Assembly (NCBI RefSeq): GCF_003710255.1
Contig: NZ_RHIB01000001.1
Coordinates: 744,001-808,000 of the forward strand
Reading direction: 5' to 3'
From: Alteribacter keqinensis
Lineage (GTDB): Bacteria > Bacillota > Bacilli > Bacillales > Salisediminibacteriaceae
DNA length: 64,000 nt
In this document: positions 17,385-26,419 of the stretch, piece after piece
Position numbering within the stretch: the stretch's first letter is position 1
How the letters are laid out: every line of letters starts with the position of its first letter
Position numbers and translations under genes: made by a program
The notes under the pieces: generated by a model
The model's input: only the letters and a program-made list of their open reading frames with translations
What the model was told of the DNA's origin: nothing
Database searches by the model: none

Positions 17385-18104
17385 CTAATGATAAAAGGCA
17401 GGTCCTTCACTTCTGTACTCATTTTCCGAGATGTGGAGTTCCAGGTTGTCGTTTATGCTTGCATAAAAAACCAGGGATGTATTTTTATACCCCCTTTCTA
17501 CCAGCTGCTCATGAAGCCATGAGAGAGTAAGTCCGAGATCTTCAAGAACACTCACGTACACTTTTCCTTCCAAAATCACCGGATAAGCAATGCCCGGTGA
17601 TTTTTTTGTGAGGTTTAAATCCTCAATCGTCACGTTTTCCTTCTGTCCTTCCAGTTGAACAGTGAGGGCTCCATTTCCTTCTACAATAGCCAGCTTGACA
17701 CTGGAGATATCAAATACGTTTTTTTCCCGTAACATCTGAAGAATGTTGTCAACGGAATATCTGAGTTTTTCAAGGTTGCCGGGTAACAGCTTGCCGTTAT
17801 GGATGACAATTGTTGGTTCAAAAGTCATCCACCTTCCCACTTTACGGTTTTTTATTATCATTTGAGACGCAAAGCGCTGCAGAAGTGCAATACCGATAAT
17901 GGCGACGACAGTGTGAATATGCTGGACATCCGGCTGGGCAATATCAGCCCCTGTAACTGATGCCAGTGTCATAATGACCAGGAAGTCGAACACTGGAAGA
18001 GCGCCAATCGAACGTTTACCCATAAAGAGAGTAATGGCAAGCAGCAGCGGCAGTATTGTCGCAATTCGAAAGACAACAATAAACAGTTCCTCGATTAACC
18101 CCAT
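17385..18104 (-). CDS. DUF421 (YetF-family) membrane protein
   Basis: 239-aa DUF421 protein with three N-terminal membrane segments, the GKRSIGALPVFDFLVIMTLASVTGADIA stretch near residue 29 (shown in part), a soluble domain with PTIVIHNGKLLPGNLEKLRYS, and a C-terminal domain ending in HISENEY. ATG 18104 is preferred because GGGAGGG lies 7 nt before it. It faces away from dacB and converges on the DUF421-DUF1657 gene with a 12-nt gap and no terminator between. Position suggests association with the sporulation block; function unknown. Confidence 0.82.
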   Translation of the reverse strand: MGLIEELFIVVFRIATILPLLLAITLFMGKRSIGALPVFDFLVIMTLASVTGADIAQPDVQHIHTVVAIIGIALLQRFASQMIIKNRKVGRWMTFEPTIVIHNGKLLPGNLEKLRYSVDNILQMLREKNVFDISSVKLAIVEGNGALTVQLEGQKENVTIEDLNLTKKSPGIAYPVILEGKVYVSVLEDLGLTLSWLHEQLVERGYKNTSLVFYASINDNLELHISENEYRSEGPAFYH

Positions 18105-18232
18105 CAATGATCCCTCCCTGTATTAACCTCTATTTTCTTCCATTCTCAGCCATTTATACTCTCCGGTCTTTCTGCATAACCAACCCGCTCATGCATAGAC
18201 TTGTACAAATGCTTTATAAGGGACGGTGTGTG

Positions 18233-19381
18233 ATGAAAAAGCCAATAATACTTCTTATCCTTGTTATGATTATGGCATTAACGGCCATTTTGCCTGTCCG
18301 TGCAGGTGCCAATGTCTACCCGGGACAGACTTCGGCGCAGGGAGCGGTGCTGATGGAGCTTGAGAGTGGGCGGGTTTTATATGAAAAAGAAGCGCATACA
18401 CAAATGAGAATTGCGAGTATAACGAAAATCATGACTGCCCTCCTTGCCATTGAATCAGGGAAGATGGACGAGATGGTCACGATTTCTTCAAGAGCAGAGG
18501 GTACTGAAGGGTCATCTCTTTACTTATATGCAGGGGAGAAGCTGCCTTTAAAGGATCTGGTTTACGGCCTTATGCTCCGGTCTGGTAATGATGCAGCGGT
18601 GGCCATTGCTGAGCATGTCGGGGGGAGCCTCGAAGGGTTTGTGTATATGATGAATGAAAAAGCACTGGAAATCGGGATGACAAATACGGTTTTTAATAAT
18701 CCCCACGGTCTTGATGACCATGAAGAGCACTATTCAACAGCATATGATATGGCTGTTCTTGCCCGTTATGCAATGGAAAATAACCAGTATCGGGAAGTGT
18801 CAGGCACTAAATCCTATAAAGCATCAGAGCGGGAAAACGGCTACAGAGTTTTTAATAATAAGAACCGTCTCCTTACCCAGTTGTATCCATACTCTACAGG
18901 AGGGAAAACAGGATATACGAAAAGAGCAAAGCGGACACTTGTTTCTACTGCAGAAAAAGATGGTGTTGAACTGGTTGCTGTGACATTGAATGCCGGCAGC
19001 GACTGGCACGATCATATGAATTTATTCAACTGGGCTTTTAGCAGATTCCAAATGATGGAAATTGTAAAAGAAGGACGTTTTAATAGTATTAAAGACCCTT
19101 TTTATAAGAATAAACTTTACGCTGCTTATAATTTTGAATATCCTCTTACAGATGAGGAGGCAGATCTTGTGGAACAAAAAACAGTTCTCCTCTCTCCTGA
19201 TGAGAGATGGGAGAAGACTGGTTATCCTGACCCGATAGGTTCCATCCAGATTTCCCTGAATGGGGAGAGAATCGGGGTTGTACCTCTGTCTTTTGAAACT
19301 GAAGTGGAAAATAAGCCTTCATTCTTCAAAAGGATGTGGGATGCTTTGTTTATGATCAGTGATGTGAAGGACAGTGGTTAA
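18233..19381 (+). CDS. dacB: Sporulation D-alanyl-D-alanine carboxypeptidase DacB (PBP5*)
   Basis: 382-aa secreted penicillin-binding protein of the S11 family, which trims stem peptides of spore cortex peptidoglycan. A signal peptide ends near AGA/NVYPG (about residue 25). The catalytic SITK (SxxK) lies near residue 63, the SGN motif near 117 and KTG near 223. A membrane-anchoring amphipathic tail follows a C-terminal beta domain. ATG 18233 after AAGGGACGG gives 382 aa, equal to the B. subtilis protein; an open frame back to 18107 has no role. Together with spmA and spmB it forms the conserved dacB-spmA-spmB operon. Confidence 0.94.
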   Translation: MKKPIILLILVMIMALTAILPVRAGANVYPGQTSAQGAVLMELESGRVLYEKEAHTQMRIASITKIMTALLAIESGKMDEMVTISSRAEGTEGSSLYLYAGEKLPLKDLVYGLMLRSGNDAAVAIAEHVGGSLEGFVYMMNEKALEIGMTNTVFNNPHGLDDHEEHYSTAYDMAVLARYAMENNQYREVSGTKSYKASERENGYRVFNNKNRLLTQLYPYSTGGKTGYTKRAKRTLVSTAEKDGVELVAVTLNAGSDWHDHMNLFNWAFSRFQMMEIVKEGRFNSIKDPFYKNKLYAAYNFEYPLTDEEADLVEQKTVLLSPDERWEKTGYPDPIGSIQISLNGERIGVVPLSFETEVENKPSFFKRMWDALFMISDVKDSG

Positions 19382-19967
19382 TCTAATCTGGGTAATCCTT
19401 TTTGTTGCCGGTATTATATTCGCGGCAATTAACGGGACGATGGATCAGGTGAACAAAGCAGTTTTTGACGGTGCAAAAGAAGCGGTAGCGATCTGTATCG
19501 GATTAATGAGTGTCCTGGTTTTCTGGCTGGGGCTTATGAAGGTTGCGGAAGAAGGGGGCATTTTAAAAGGGCTCAGCAGCCTGATGGGCCCTCTTGTCAG
19601 GCGGCTTTTCCCGGAAGTCCCGAAAGATCACCCGGCTATGGGCTATATTTTATCCAACATGAGTGCAAATTTGTTCGGCCTTGGAAATGCGGCAACACCA
19701 ATGGGGATAAAAGCCATGGAAGAGCTGAAGAGACTGAATGGAGGGAAAGATGAAGCGACCCGGTCCATGATTACCCTCCTTGCAATCAATACGGCAAGTA
19801 TTACCCTTATTCCGACTACTGTCATTTCCATAAGATTAAATTACGGTTCGGTGTCTCCGACAGAAATTGTCGGAACAACCATCCTGGCGACAGCCTGTTC
19901 CACTGCAGGCGCCTTATTAATTGACCGGTATTTTCATTACCGGCGAACGAGAAAAAGAGGGGTGTGA
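19374..19967 (+). CDS. spmA: Spore maturation protein A
   Basis: 197-aa polytopic membrane protein with a nucleoside-recognition/Gate domain, including the NLFGLGNAATPMG motif near residue 96. It starts at GTG inside the dacB 3' end (8-nt overlap). SpmA and SpmB are needed for full dehydration of the spore core and thereby heat resistance in B. subtilis. Length matches the family. Firm assignment by motif and operon. Confidence 0.95.
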   Translation: MVNLIWVILFVAGIIFAAINGTMDQVNKAVFDGAKEAVAICIGLMSVLVFWLGLMKVAEEGGILKGLSSLMGPLVRRLFPEVPKDHPAMGYILSNMSANLFGLGNAATPMGIKAMEELKRLNGGKDEATRSMITLLAINTASITLIPTTVISIRLNYGSVSPTEIVGTTILATACSTAGALLIDRYFHYRRTRKRGV

Positions 19968-19973
19968 CCATAC

Positions 19974-20504
19974 ATGGAGTGGATAACCTATCTGTCACTA
20001 TGGATCATCCCCGGGTTGATTGCTTTCATTCTGGTTGTTGCAACGATAAGAAAGGTTCCTACCTACGAAATGTTTGTTGAAGGAGCCAAGGAAGGCGTAT
20101 CAATGGCGTTCTCTGTCATACCATATCTCGTTGGAATGCTTGTTGCGATCAGTGTGTTCAGGGAGTCAGGGGCGATGGATTTTTTTATCAACCTTCTAAG
20201 GCCTGCCCTCCAGGCTGTAGGAGTCCCGGCTGACATCGTTCCTTTAGCCATGATAAGGCCTTTGTCCGGTACAGGAGCACTGGGAATGACATCAGATCTG
20301 ATTGCCATCCACGGACCTGATTCCTTTATCGGGAGACTTGCCTCGACAATGCAGGGAAGTACAGATACGACGTTTTATGTGCTTACGGTCTACTTCGGTG
20401 CCGTAGGGATAAGGAAAATGGGGGATGCCCTAAAGGTAGGGCTCTTGGCCGATGTAATCGGTATCCTTGCAGCGATCATTGTTGTTACCCTGGTTTTTGG
20501 ATAA
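19974..20504 (+). CDS. spmB: Spore maturation protein B
   Basis: 176-aa membrane protein with a Gate domain, partner of SpmA. The segments YEMFVEGAKEGVSMAFSVIPYLVGM (quoted in part: GAKEGVSMAF) near residue 34, PLSGTGALGMTSD near 100 and MQGSTDTTFYVLTVYFG near 125 match the family. It begins 6 nt after spmA, preceded by GAGGGGTG. It is the last gene of the operon and is followed by a terminator. Confidence 0.95.
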   Translation: MEWITYLSLWIIPGLIAFILVVATIRKVPTYEMFVEGAKEGVSMAFSVIPYLVGMLVAISVFRESGAMDFFINLLRPALQAVGVPADIVPLAMIRPLSGTGALGMTSDLIAIHGPDSFIGRLASTMQGSTDTTFYVLTVYFGAVGIRKMGDALKVGLLADVIGILAAIIVVTLVFG

Positions 20505-20506
20505 GA

Positions 20507-20548
20507 AGAGGCGTCCCGCAGTCGGCCCAACGCGGAACGGCTCTTTTT
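20507..20548 (+). terminator. Terminator of the dacB-spmA-spmB operon
   Basis: AGAGGCGTCCCGC pairs imperfectly with GCGGAACGGCTCT (two mismatches), followed by a run of seven T, just after the spmB stop codon. Confidence 0.75.
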
Positions 20549-20574
20549 TTAGTGTTTCCCCTGAAAACACAAAT

Positions 20575-20725
20575 AAAAGAAAGTAATAACGCTTCATAAT
20601 TAGCAAGATTTGTTGAACGGAATACGCCCCCTTTACCCGGACTCACACCGAACCTCATCATCTCTGTGCCTCTGCGGGGGCTTGCCTGTCTCGAACTTAT
20701 GGCCACTGAAAAATTCCATTTTCTC
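20575..20725 (-). repeat. Degenerate intergenic repeat related to family A
   Basis: Read on the minus strand, this stretch contains TTTTTCAGTGGCCA, CCCCCGCAGAGGC and GATGATGAGGTTCGG. The first block, CAGTGGCCA, is shared with the repeat near 10235, and the layout of a CCCCGCA block followed by GATGAGG resembles 61180-61200 and 10260. No terminal inverted repeats are seen. It fills part of the gene-free gap 20505-21167. Confidence 0.45.
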
Positions 20726-20814
20726 AGAGAAGTAAGGTGTTGATTTCAGCTAATTTCACTTAATGAATATACCTTTACGTCAGGTTCGTAAAGCTCCGCT
20801 GAAGGTCATCCGCT

Positions 20815-20852
20815 CACTTTCCTTGGCTGTGCCGGCACAGCCAAGGAAAGTG
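20815..20852. repeat. Perfect 38-nt palindrome in the spmB-rluB gap
   Basis: Two 19-nt arms (CACTTTCCTTGGCTGTGCC and its exact reverse complement) meet without a spacer. No T run follows, so termination is unlikely. It is unique within the window. The surrounding 300 nt hold no convincing gene; the local open frame 20763-21044 has no ribosome-binding site and runs across the palindrome. Confidence 0.8.
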
Positions 20853-21167
20853 AAGGGCACGCAGGCTTCATCTTCTGTATTTCAAAAGAAGAGTTCGGGA
20901 AACAGCCGTATATTTTCCTTTGTTAAAGGAAGTAAACAGTACTGTATTTTAATGAAGGTTATGTTTCAGAAATGGGATGAGGCATGCAGGCAGTATCAAA
21001 ACCCTGCTTCCTTTACTCCCATTCATTTAAAATGGTGTAAATAAGAAAAAAACGTTGAGACTCTCATGAAAAAAAGCTAAAATTAAGGTTTGAAACAGAA
21101 AGGGATACGCCGACAATGCTAATGAGAGACATGAACGGATTTGAAGGCTATAGAAGAGGTGGAAAAA

Positions 21168-21887
21168 ATGGAGAGACTCCAAAAAGTAATTGCCCAGGCG
21201 GGTGTTACGTCAAGAAGAAAAGCAGAGACATTGATTGAAGAAGGAAGAGTAACAGTAAATGGTAAAATGGTAACGGAGCTGGGAACCAAAGTAGATCCCC
21301 ATAATGATAAAGTGGAAGTGAACGGCGTACCGATCGACAAAGAAGAACCAGTCTATTATCTTCTGTATAAACCACAGGGAGTCTTATCGAGTGTAGAGGA
21401 TCACCTTGACAGGAGAGTCGTAACAGACCTGATTGAATCAGAGAAAAGAATTTATCCCGTCGGACGGCTGGACTATGATACATCCGGTCTCATTTTACTT
21501 ACGAATGACGGAGAATTTGCCAACGTACTTATGCATCCGAAATACAGAATTCAAAAGACGTATATCGCTAAAATCCGGGGCATCCCTTCAAGACAGAATC
21601 TGAAATTACTTGAACGGGGCATAAAGCTGGAAGACGGTAAAACAGCGCCGGCAAGAGTCAAACTGGTCAAAGCTAATAACCAAAAGGGAACGGCGATTGT
21701 GGAAATAACAATTCATGAAGGGAAAAACCGTCAGGTCCGCAGGATGATGGAGGCGATTGGCCACCCTGTTGAGAAGCTCAAGCGGGAGCAGTATGGTTTC
21801 TTAACATTAAGAGGACTGAATGCCGGGGAATTCCGGGAATTGAAGCCTCACGAAGTGAAAAAGTTAAGAGAACTTGCCGTCACATAA
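21168..21887 (+). CDS. rluB: Ribosomal large-subunit pseudouridine synthase B
   Basis: 239-aa RsuA/RluB-family pseudouridine synthase that modifies helix 89 region of 23S rRNA. An S4 RNA-binding domain (MERLQKVIAQAGVTSRRKAE, quoted in part) covers residues 1-60, and the catalytic domain carries the aspartate in GRLDYDTSGL near residue 105 and the GKNRQVRRM segment near 194. ATG 21168 follows AGAGGTGG; an in-frame TTG at 21141 lacks a ribosome-binding site. It lies between the spm and res operons as in B. subtilis (ypuL). Confidence 0.94.
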   Translation: MERLQKVIAQAGVTSRRKAETLIEEGRVTVNGKMVTELGTKVDPHNDKVEVNGVPIDKEEPVYYLLYKPQGVLSSVEDHLDRRVVTDLIESEKRIYPVGRLDYDTSGLILLTNDGEFANVLMHPKYRIQKTYIAKIRGIPSRQNLKLLERGIKLEDGKTAPARVKLVKANNQKGTAIVEITIHEGKNRQVRRMMEAIGHPVEKLKREQYGFLTLRGLNAGEFRELKPHEVKKLRELAVT

Positions 21888-21985
21888 TCGTCATTTTTTG
21901 ATAGGTCTCTTCACTGTAAAGACTGGTGGAGTAGTGCTAATATGAAAATAGTACTCGAAATCTGTGTGAAAAATGAGGGATGAAG

Positions 21986-22516
21986 ATGAAAAAGAGGAGA
22001 CTGATCATACGTTCAGCCATCTTAGTTGTCCTCGCAACAGCCATTGGATACACCCTTTTCACCCATTTTTCTGAAGAGAGGGGACTCGTTGATGCAGGAG
22101 ACACTGCACCGGACTTTGCCCTTGAAGATATGGATGGGAATCTTGTTCATTTGGACGAGCTGAAAGGAAAAGGCGTTTATCTTACATTCTGGGCAACATA
22201 CTGCACATATTGCCGGGATAAAATGGAGTACCTGAAAGAATATCATGAAGAATACAAAGAAAAAGGTGTAGAAGTGGTTGCATTGAATGTTGATGAATCA
22301 ACCGTTCAGGTGCAGCGCTTTCTGGACCGTCATAATGTTCCATATACCAACGTTATCGACCGGGGGATGAAAGTAAGCAACGCCTACGGTGTAAACAGTC
22401 TGCCGGCCGTTCTTTTAATTGATGAAAATGGATCTGTCATCGAACGCCAGGTTGGCGGTAAAACAGAACAGCAAGTACTCGAATCTTTGGATAAACTTGT
22501 ACCTGGCAGCGAGTAG
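21986..22516 (+). CDS. resA: Thiol-disulfide oxidoreductase ResA
   Basis: 176-aa (178 from ATG 21980) membrane-anchored thioredoxin-like protein on the outer face of the cytoplasmic membrane, which reduces the haem-binding CxxC of apocytochrome c. One N-terminal membrane anchor is followed by the TDAPDF-like DTAPDFALED segment and the redox motif C-T-Y-C (about residues 73-76) in WATYCTYCRD; B. subtilis ResA has CEPC. A cis-proline loop LPAVLL lies near 135. GAGGGATGAAG makes the second ATG the likelier start. First gene of resABC. Confidence 0.93.
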   Translation: MKKRRLIIRSAILVVLATAIGYTLFTHFSEERGLVDAGDTAPDFALEDMDGNLVHLDELKGKGVYLTFWATYCTYCRDKMEYLKEYHEEYKEKGVEVVALNVDESTVQVQRFLDRHNVPYTNVIDRGMKVSNAYGVNSLPAVLLIDENGSVIERQVGGKTEQQVLESLDKLVPGSE

Positions 22517-22525
22517 GGGGTCATC

Positions 22526-24193
22526 ATGAATAAAGTCAAATGTGAATGCGGACATCTCAACCCTTTTGGCACATACTTGTGTGAGTCATGCGGAAAACCC
22601 CTGAAAGAGGATGGAAACCAGCTGGCTAACATGCGTTATGAAGGAGTAGCAAGACGTTCGCAGACTTACAGGAAATCGATAGTAGATAAAATCTGGAACT
22701 TTTTTTCCTCTGTTAAAGTGGGAGTTTGGATCATTGTTCTGACTTTAATCGGATCCTCGATAGGAACGATATTCCCGCAGGAAATGTTTATTCCACCCGG
22801 GCGACCGGCTTCCGTTTATTACTACGAGGAATATGGTACACTGGGGCAGCTTTTCTATCAGCTTGGCTTTCATAATCTTTACAGTTCATGGTGGTATATG
22901 CTCCTTGTGGCTGCCCTCGGTGTTTCGCTGGTTATTGCGAGTATTGACAGGTTTGTACCGCTGTACAGAGCGTTGAAAACCCAGAGGGTAACAAGACACC
23001 CGGGCTTTATGAAGCGTCAGCGTCTGTTTAAAAACACTGATCAGGTTTCAGAACCTGGTGTAAAGATAAAAAAAGCCTCTGACATACTTAAGAAACGTAA
23101 ATATAACGTTCGGGAAGAAAACGGAAATCTCCTTGCAGAGAAAGGCCGTTTCTCAAGGTGGGGTCCGTACGTAAACCATATCGGTCTTATCATCTTTTTA
23201 ATTGGTGCTATGCTTCGCCTGTTTCCCCAAATGTACCTTGAAGATCACATCTGGGTAAGAGAAGGCCAGGAAGTTGAAGTCCGGGGAACAGGAGGAGAAT
23301 ATTCGGTCCGAAACGATAATTTTCTGATCGAGTTTTATGATCAGGAGGACGAGCGTTTCCGGGAAGGTCTTGAACGTTCAGGAAGTGACGTAGTCAAAAC
23401 CTACCAGACGACAGCAACCCTTTTCAGACAATCGTCGGAAACAATCGGTGCAGGAGAAAAAGAAGAGGTCAAACAGCATCAGATCCGGGTAAACGATCCG
23501 ATGACGTTTGAAGGATTCTCATTATACCAGGTTGATTATAAGCTTAACGAACTGGCGGAATTCACGTTTGCCCTTGAAGAAATCGATGGTGATTCAGAAG
23601 GGCTTGAAGATGTCACATTTGATGTGAACCTTTACGATCCGGAATCATCCTATGAGTTTGATAACGGATACCGTGTTGAAATTTATGATTACTTTCCTAA
23701 TTTTACATTTAACGATGACGGTGAACCTTCCACTTTAAACCGTATACCGGACAACCCGAGGTTTATCTTTGAAGTATTTGAACCGGGTGAAGAAGAGGGA
23801 GAGCTCAGTTTTGTTGGGATACAATTAAACGAAGCACTTGACCCGGATAATGAATACCGTCTTCGAATGGTGGACTTCGATACGAACAATGTAAGTGCAC
23901 TTGCAGTCAGACGGGATCGTACCCTTCCTATTTTAATCCTTGGGGGAGTTATCTTTATGATTGGACTCGTTCAAGGTTCCTACTGGCACCACCGGCGCAT
24001 GTGGATCCAAGAGCGGGATGGAGAGCTTTGGGTCGCAGGTCATGCGAATAAGAACTGGAATGCATTGAAAAAAGACTTTGAGTACCTGTCTGAAAAAACA
24101 GGTATTCCGGTACCGGATGACCAGACCGATGAAAAGGAAGAGGAAGCAGGTACCGATGAAGGAGTGAGAGAAGACGATGGCCCAGCTAAGTAG
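22526..24193 (+). CDS. resB: Cytochrome c biogenesis protein ResB
   Basis: 555-aa integral membrane protein of system II cytochrome c maturation. The N-terminus has a zinc-ribbon-like C-x-C-x(10)-C-x2-C motif (residues about 5-20), followed by membrane segments near 60-85 and 130-150, a third near 215-232, a large extracytoplasmic domain of about 240 residues rich in acidic residues, and a last span near 470. It forms the haem-handling complex with ResC. GTAGGGGGT precedes the ATG, and the 3' end overlaps resC by 17 nt. Confidence 0.94.
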   Translation: MNKVKCECGHLNPFGTYLCESCGKPLKEDGNQLANMRYEGVARRSQTYRKSIVDKIWNFFSSVKVGVWIIVLTLIGSSIGTIFPQEMFIPPGRPASVYYYEEYGTLGQLFYQLGFHNLYSSWWYMLLVAALGVSLVIASIDRFVPLYRALKTQRVTRHPGFMKRQRLFKNTDQVSEPGVKIKKASDILKKRKYNVREENGNLLAEKGRFSRWGPYVNHIGLIIFLIGAMLRLFPQMYLEDHIWVREGQEVEVRGTGGEYSVRNDNFLIEFYDQEDERFREGLERSGSDVVKTYQTTATLFRQSSETIGAGEKEEVKQHQIRVNDPMTFEGFSLYQVDYKLNELAEFTFALEEIDGDSEGLEDVTFDVNLYDPESSYEFDNGYRVEIYDYFPNFTFNDDGEPSTLNRIPDNPRFIFEVFEPGEEEGELSFVGIQLNEALDPDNEYRLRMVDFDTNNVSALAVRRDRTLPILILGGVIFMIGLVQGSYWHHRRMWIQERDGELWVAGHANKNWNALKKDFEYLSEKTGIPVPDDQTDEKEEEAGTDEGVREDDGPAK

Positions 24194-25367
24194 TAATTTA
24201 CTTTTAATTTCATTTTTCCTGTACTTTCTTGCGACTGTACTTTTTGCCGTATCTGTTACAGGACGCCGCTTTAAAGATAAAGCAGGGAACGAAAAAAACC
24301 GCCTCGGCACATATGGATACATTTCATCTGTATTAGCCTTTGCCCTTGCAATCGGCTACTTCATAACAAGGTGGATCGCCGGGGGACATGCTCCTGTAAG
24401 TAACATGTTTGAATACACGACATTTCTTGGAATCATGATGAGTCTCGGGTTTGTTATTATTTATCCAATGTACAAAAGCCGGGTTCTCGGATTGTTTACG
24501 ATGCCAGTTGTAATGCTCATCATTGCCTATGCATCTGTTTTCCCGACTGAAATTCAGCCGCTCATTCCGGCTCTTCAGTCAAACTGGTTGAAAATCCATG
24601 TTATTACAACTGCTCTCGGACAGGGGATTCTCGCTGTTGGTTTTGCAGCTGGTCTTGTGTATCTTGTGAGAGTCACCGACTTTAAACAAAAGTCCAGAAA
24701 AGTAACGGCATTGGAACTTGTGTTTTTCGGACTTTTATGCTTTGCGGGCCATGTTCTTCTGAGTATGGGCTTTGGCGCTGCAAACTACGAAGCAGACTTT
24801 GTATATGTAAACGAGTTTGCCCAGGAAGACGAGATCACTTACCAGCTTCCGGCTCTTATTGGTCCTAATGAAGGAACACTGATGACAGAAAACCGGTTCA
24901 GTCCTCTCATTAATGCACCGGATTTTATCGTACCCGATGATTTGAATGCCGTTATCTGGGCATTTATCTCAGGTACTGTTCTGTATTGGCTCCTGCGCCT
25001 TGTTATGAGAAAGCCAATAGGCGGCGCTCTGCAGCCCCTCGTCAGAGGAGTTAATCCACAAAGTGCTGATGAGCTCAGTTACCGGGCGATTGCGATTGGT
25101 TTTCCGATCTTTACTCTCGGAGGACTCATTTTCGCTATGATCTGGGCACAAATCGCCTGGACCCGATTCTGGGGCTGGGATCCGAAAGAAGTATGGGCAT
25201 TAATTACATTTTTGTTTTACGCCGCATACTTACACTTACGGCTTTCAAGAGGCTGGCACGGTGAAAAGAGTGCATGGCTCTGTGTTATCGGGTTTGCGAT
25301 CATTATGTTTAACCTGATTTTCGTTAACTTGGTTATTGCAGGATTGCACTCATATGCAGGGTTATAG
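24177..25367 (+). CDS. resC: Cytochrome c biogenesis protein ResC (CcsA family)
   Basis: 396-aa polytopic membrane haem-handling protein of the CcsA/ResC family. About eight membrane spans are visible. The tryptophan-rich signature WGWDPKEVWALI lies near residue 335, preceded by a conserved histidine in LKIHVITTALGQG near 141 and followed by one in GLHSYAG at the C-terminus. It begins within the resB 3' end. Together ResB and ResC export haem and ligate it to cytochrome c. Confidence 0.95.
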   Translation: MAQLSSNLLLISFFLYFLATVLFAVSVTGRRFKDKAGNEKNRLGTYGYISSVLAFALAIGYFITRWIAGGHAPVSNMFEYTTFLGIMMSLGFVIIYPMYKSRVLGLFTMPVVMLIIAYASVFPTEIQPLIPALQSNWLKIHVITTALGQGILAVGFAAGLVYLVRVTDFKQKSRKVTALELVFFGLLCFAGHVLLSMGFGAANYEADFVYVNEFAQEDEITYQLPALIGPNEGTLMTENRFSPLINAPDFIVPDDLNAVIWAFISGTVLYWLLRLVMRKPIGGALQPLVRGVNPQSADELSYRAIAIGFPIFTLGGLIFAMIWAQIAWTRFWGWDPKEVWALITFLFYAAYLHLRLSRGWHGEKSAWLCVIGFAIIMFNLIFVNLVIAGLHSYAGL

Positions 25368-25547
25368 GAATTGTTAGCAGCGTGTCTTGATTGAATGGAC
25401 CGGTACGATGCTTGTCACACGAAGCCATTAATACAGGCCTTTGACGGGGTCTTCAAATGGCGTTTTATAGCCCGCTACTCGCCCGACACGGGAACCCAAC
25501 TCGTGCAGGGATTTCAAAAGAGGGTAGCGGCTCCGCTCATTGCTTCC

Positions 25548-25598
25548 AGAGGGCGATTCATAAGGTAGTGCTATACCTTATGAATCGCCCTCTTTTTT
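25548..25598 (+). terminator. Terminator of the resABC unit
   Basis: A 19-bp perfect stem starting GAGGGCGATTC and ending GAATCGCCCTC, with a GTGCTA loop, is followed by a T run. It lies 180 nt after resC; the intervening stretch 25368-25547 holds no gene and no recognised element. Confidence 0.9.
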
Positions 25599-25705
25599 CA
25601 CTAATTGGACACATATGTTTTTGAACGGAATGTGACGAGTTGGATTAAGAAATGATAAACTAAAGGTATTGTTAAGATTTTGGGTGCGCACAGGGGGTAA
25701 CATAG

Positions 25706-26419
25706 ATGAATGCTGAAGCGAAACTGTTAGTGGTAGACGATGAAGAACGGATCCGCAGGCTTTTAAAAATGTATCTTGAACGTGAAAACTACGAAGTAAG
25801 AGATGCTGAAAATGGTGAAAAAGCTTTAGATATGGCTCTGAAAGAAGATTTTGACCTTATTCTGCTGGATTTGATGATGCCCGGGATTGACGGGATTGAA
25901 GTTTGTGAAGAGTTGCGAAAGCATAAAGCGACTCCTGTTATCATGCTCACGGCTAAAGGAGAAGAAGCAAACCGTGTTCAAGGCTTTGAAGCAGGAACTG
26001 ATGATTATATTGTTAAGCCGTTCAGTCCGAGGGAAGTCGTTCTCCGGGTAAAGGCATTGCTTAGAAGGGCCTCAACAACCAAGTTTCTTCATACGGAAAC
26101 ACAGGCAAAGGATATTCTTGTTTTTCCTCACCTGACTATTGATAATGATGCTCATAAAGTTCTTGCCGGAGGGGAAGAGATTAACCTTACCCCGAAAGAA
26201 TATGAACTTCTTCATTACCTGGCACAGGCACCTGATAAAGTATTTGCACGGGAGGATTTACTGAAGGATGTCTGGAACTATGAATTTTTCGGAGACCTGC
26301 GAACTGTGGATACCCATATTAAAAGGCTCAGGGAAAAATTAAACAAGGTTTCACCTGAAGCAGCGCATATGATCGCGACTGTGTGGGGGATCGGTTATAA
26401 ATTTGAGGCGGGCAAGTAA
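25706..26419 (+). CDS. resD: Response regulator ResD
   Basis: 237-aa OmpR/PhoB-type response regulator of the ResDE system, which controls aerobic and anaerobic respiration and cytochrome maturation genes. The receiver domain has DD near residue 10, the phosphoacceptor Asp in LILLDLMMPG near 55 and the KPF lysine near 106. The winged-helix output domain begins near 140 with the LTPKEYELL and VDTHIKRLREKL segments. CAGGGGGT precedes the ATG. The stop overlaps the resE start (TAATG). The terminator and 337-nt gap after resC indicate a promoter of its own. Confidence 0.95.
   Translation: MNAEAKLLVVDDEERIRRLLKMYLERENYEVRDAENGEKALDMALKEDFDLILLDLMMPGIDGIEVCEELRKHKATPVIMLTAKGEEANRVQGFEAGTDDYIVKPFSPREVVLRVKALLRRASTTKFLHTETQAKDILVFPHLTIDNDAHKVLAGGEEINLTPKEYELLHYLAQAPDKVFAREDLLKDVWNYEFFGDLRTVDTHIKRLREKLNKVSPEAAHMIATVWGIGYKFEAGK

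Noticed and set aside
20763-21044. 93-codon plus-strand open frame in the spmB-rluB gap
   Set aside because: No ribosome-binding site, biased composition, and it runs through a perfect palindrome; judged non-coding.
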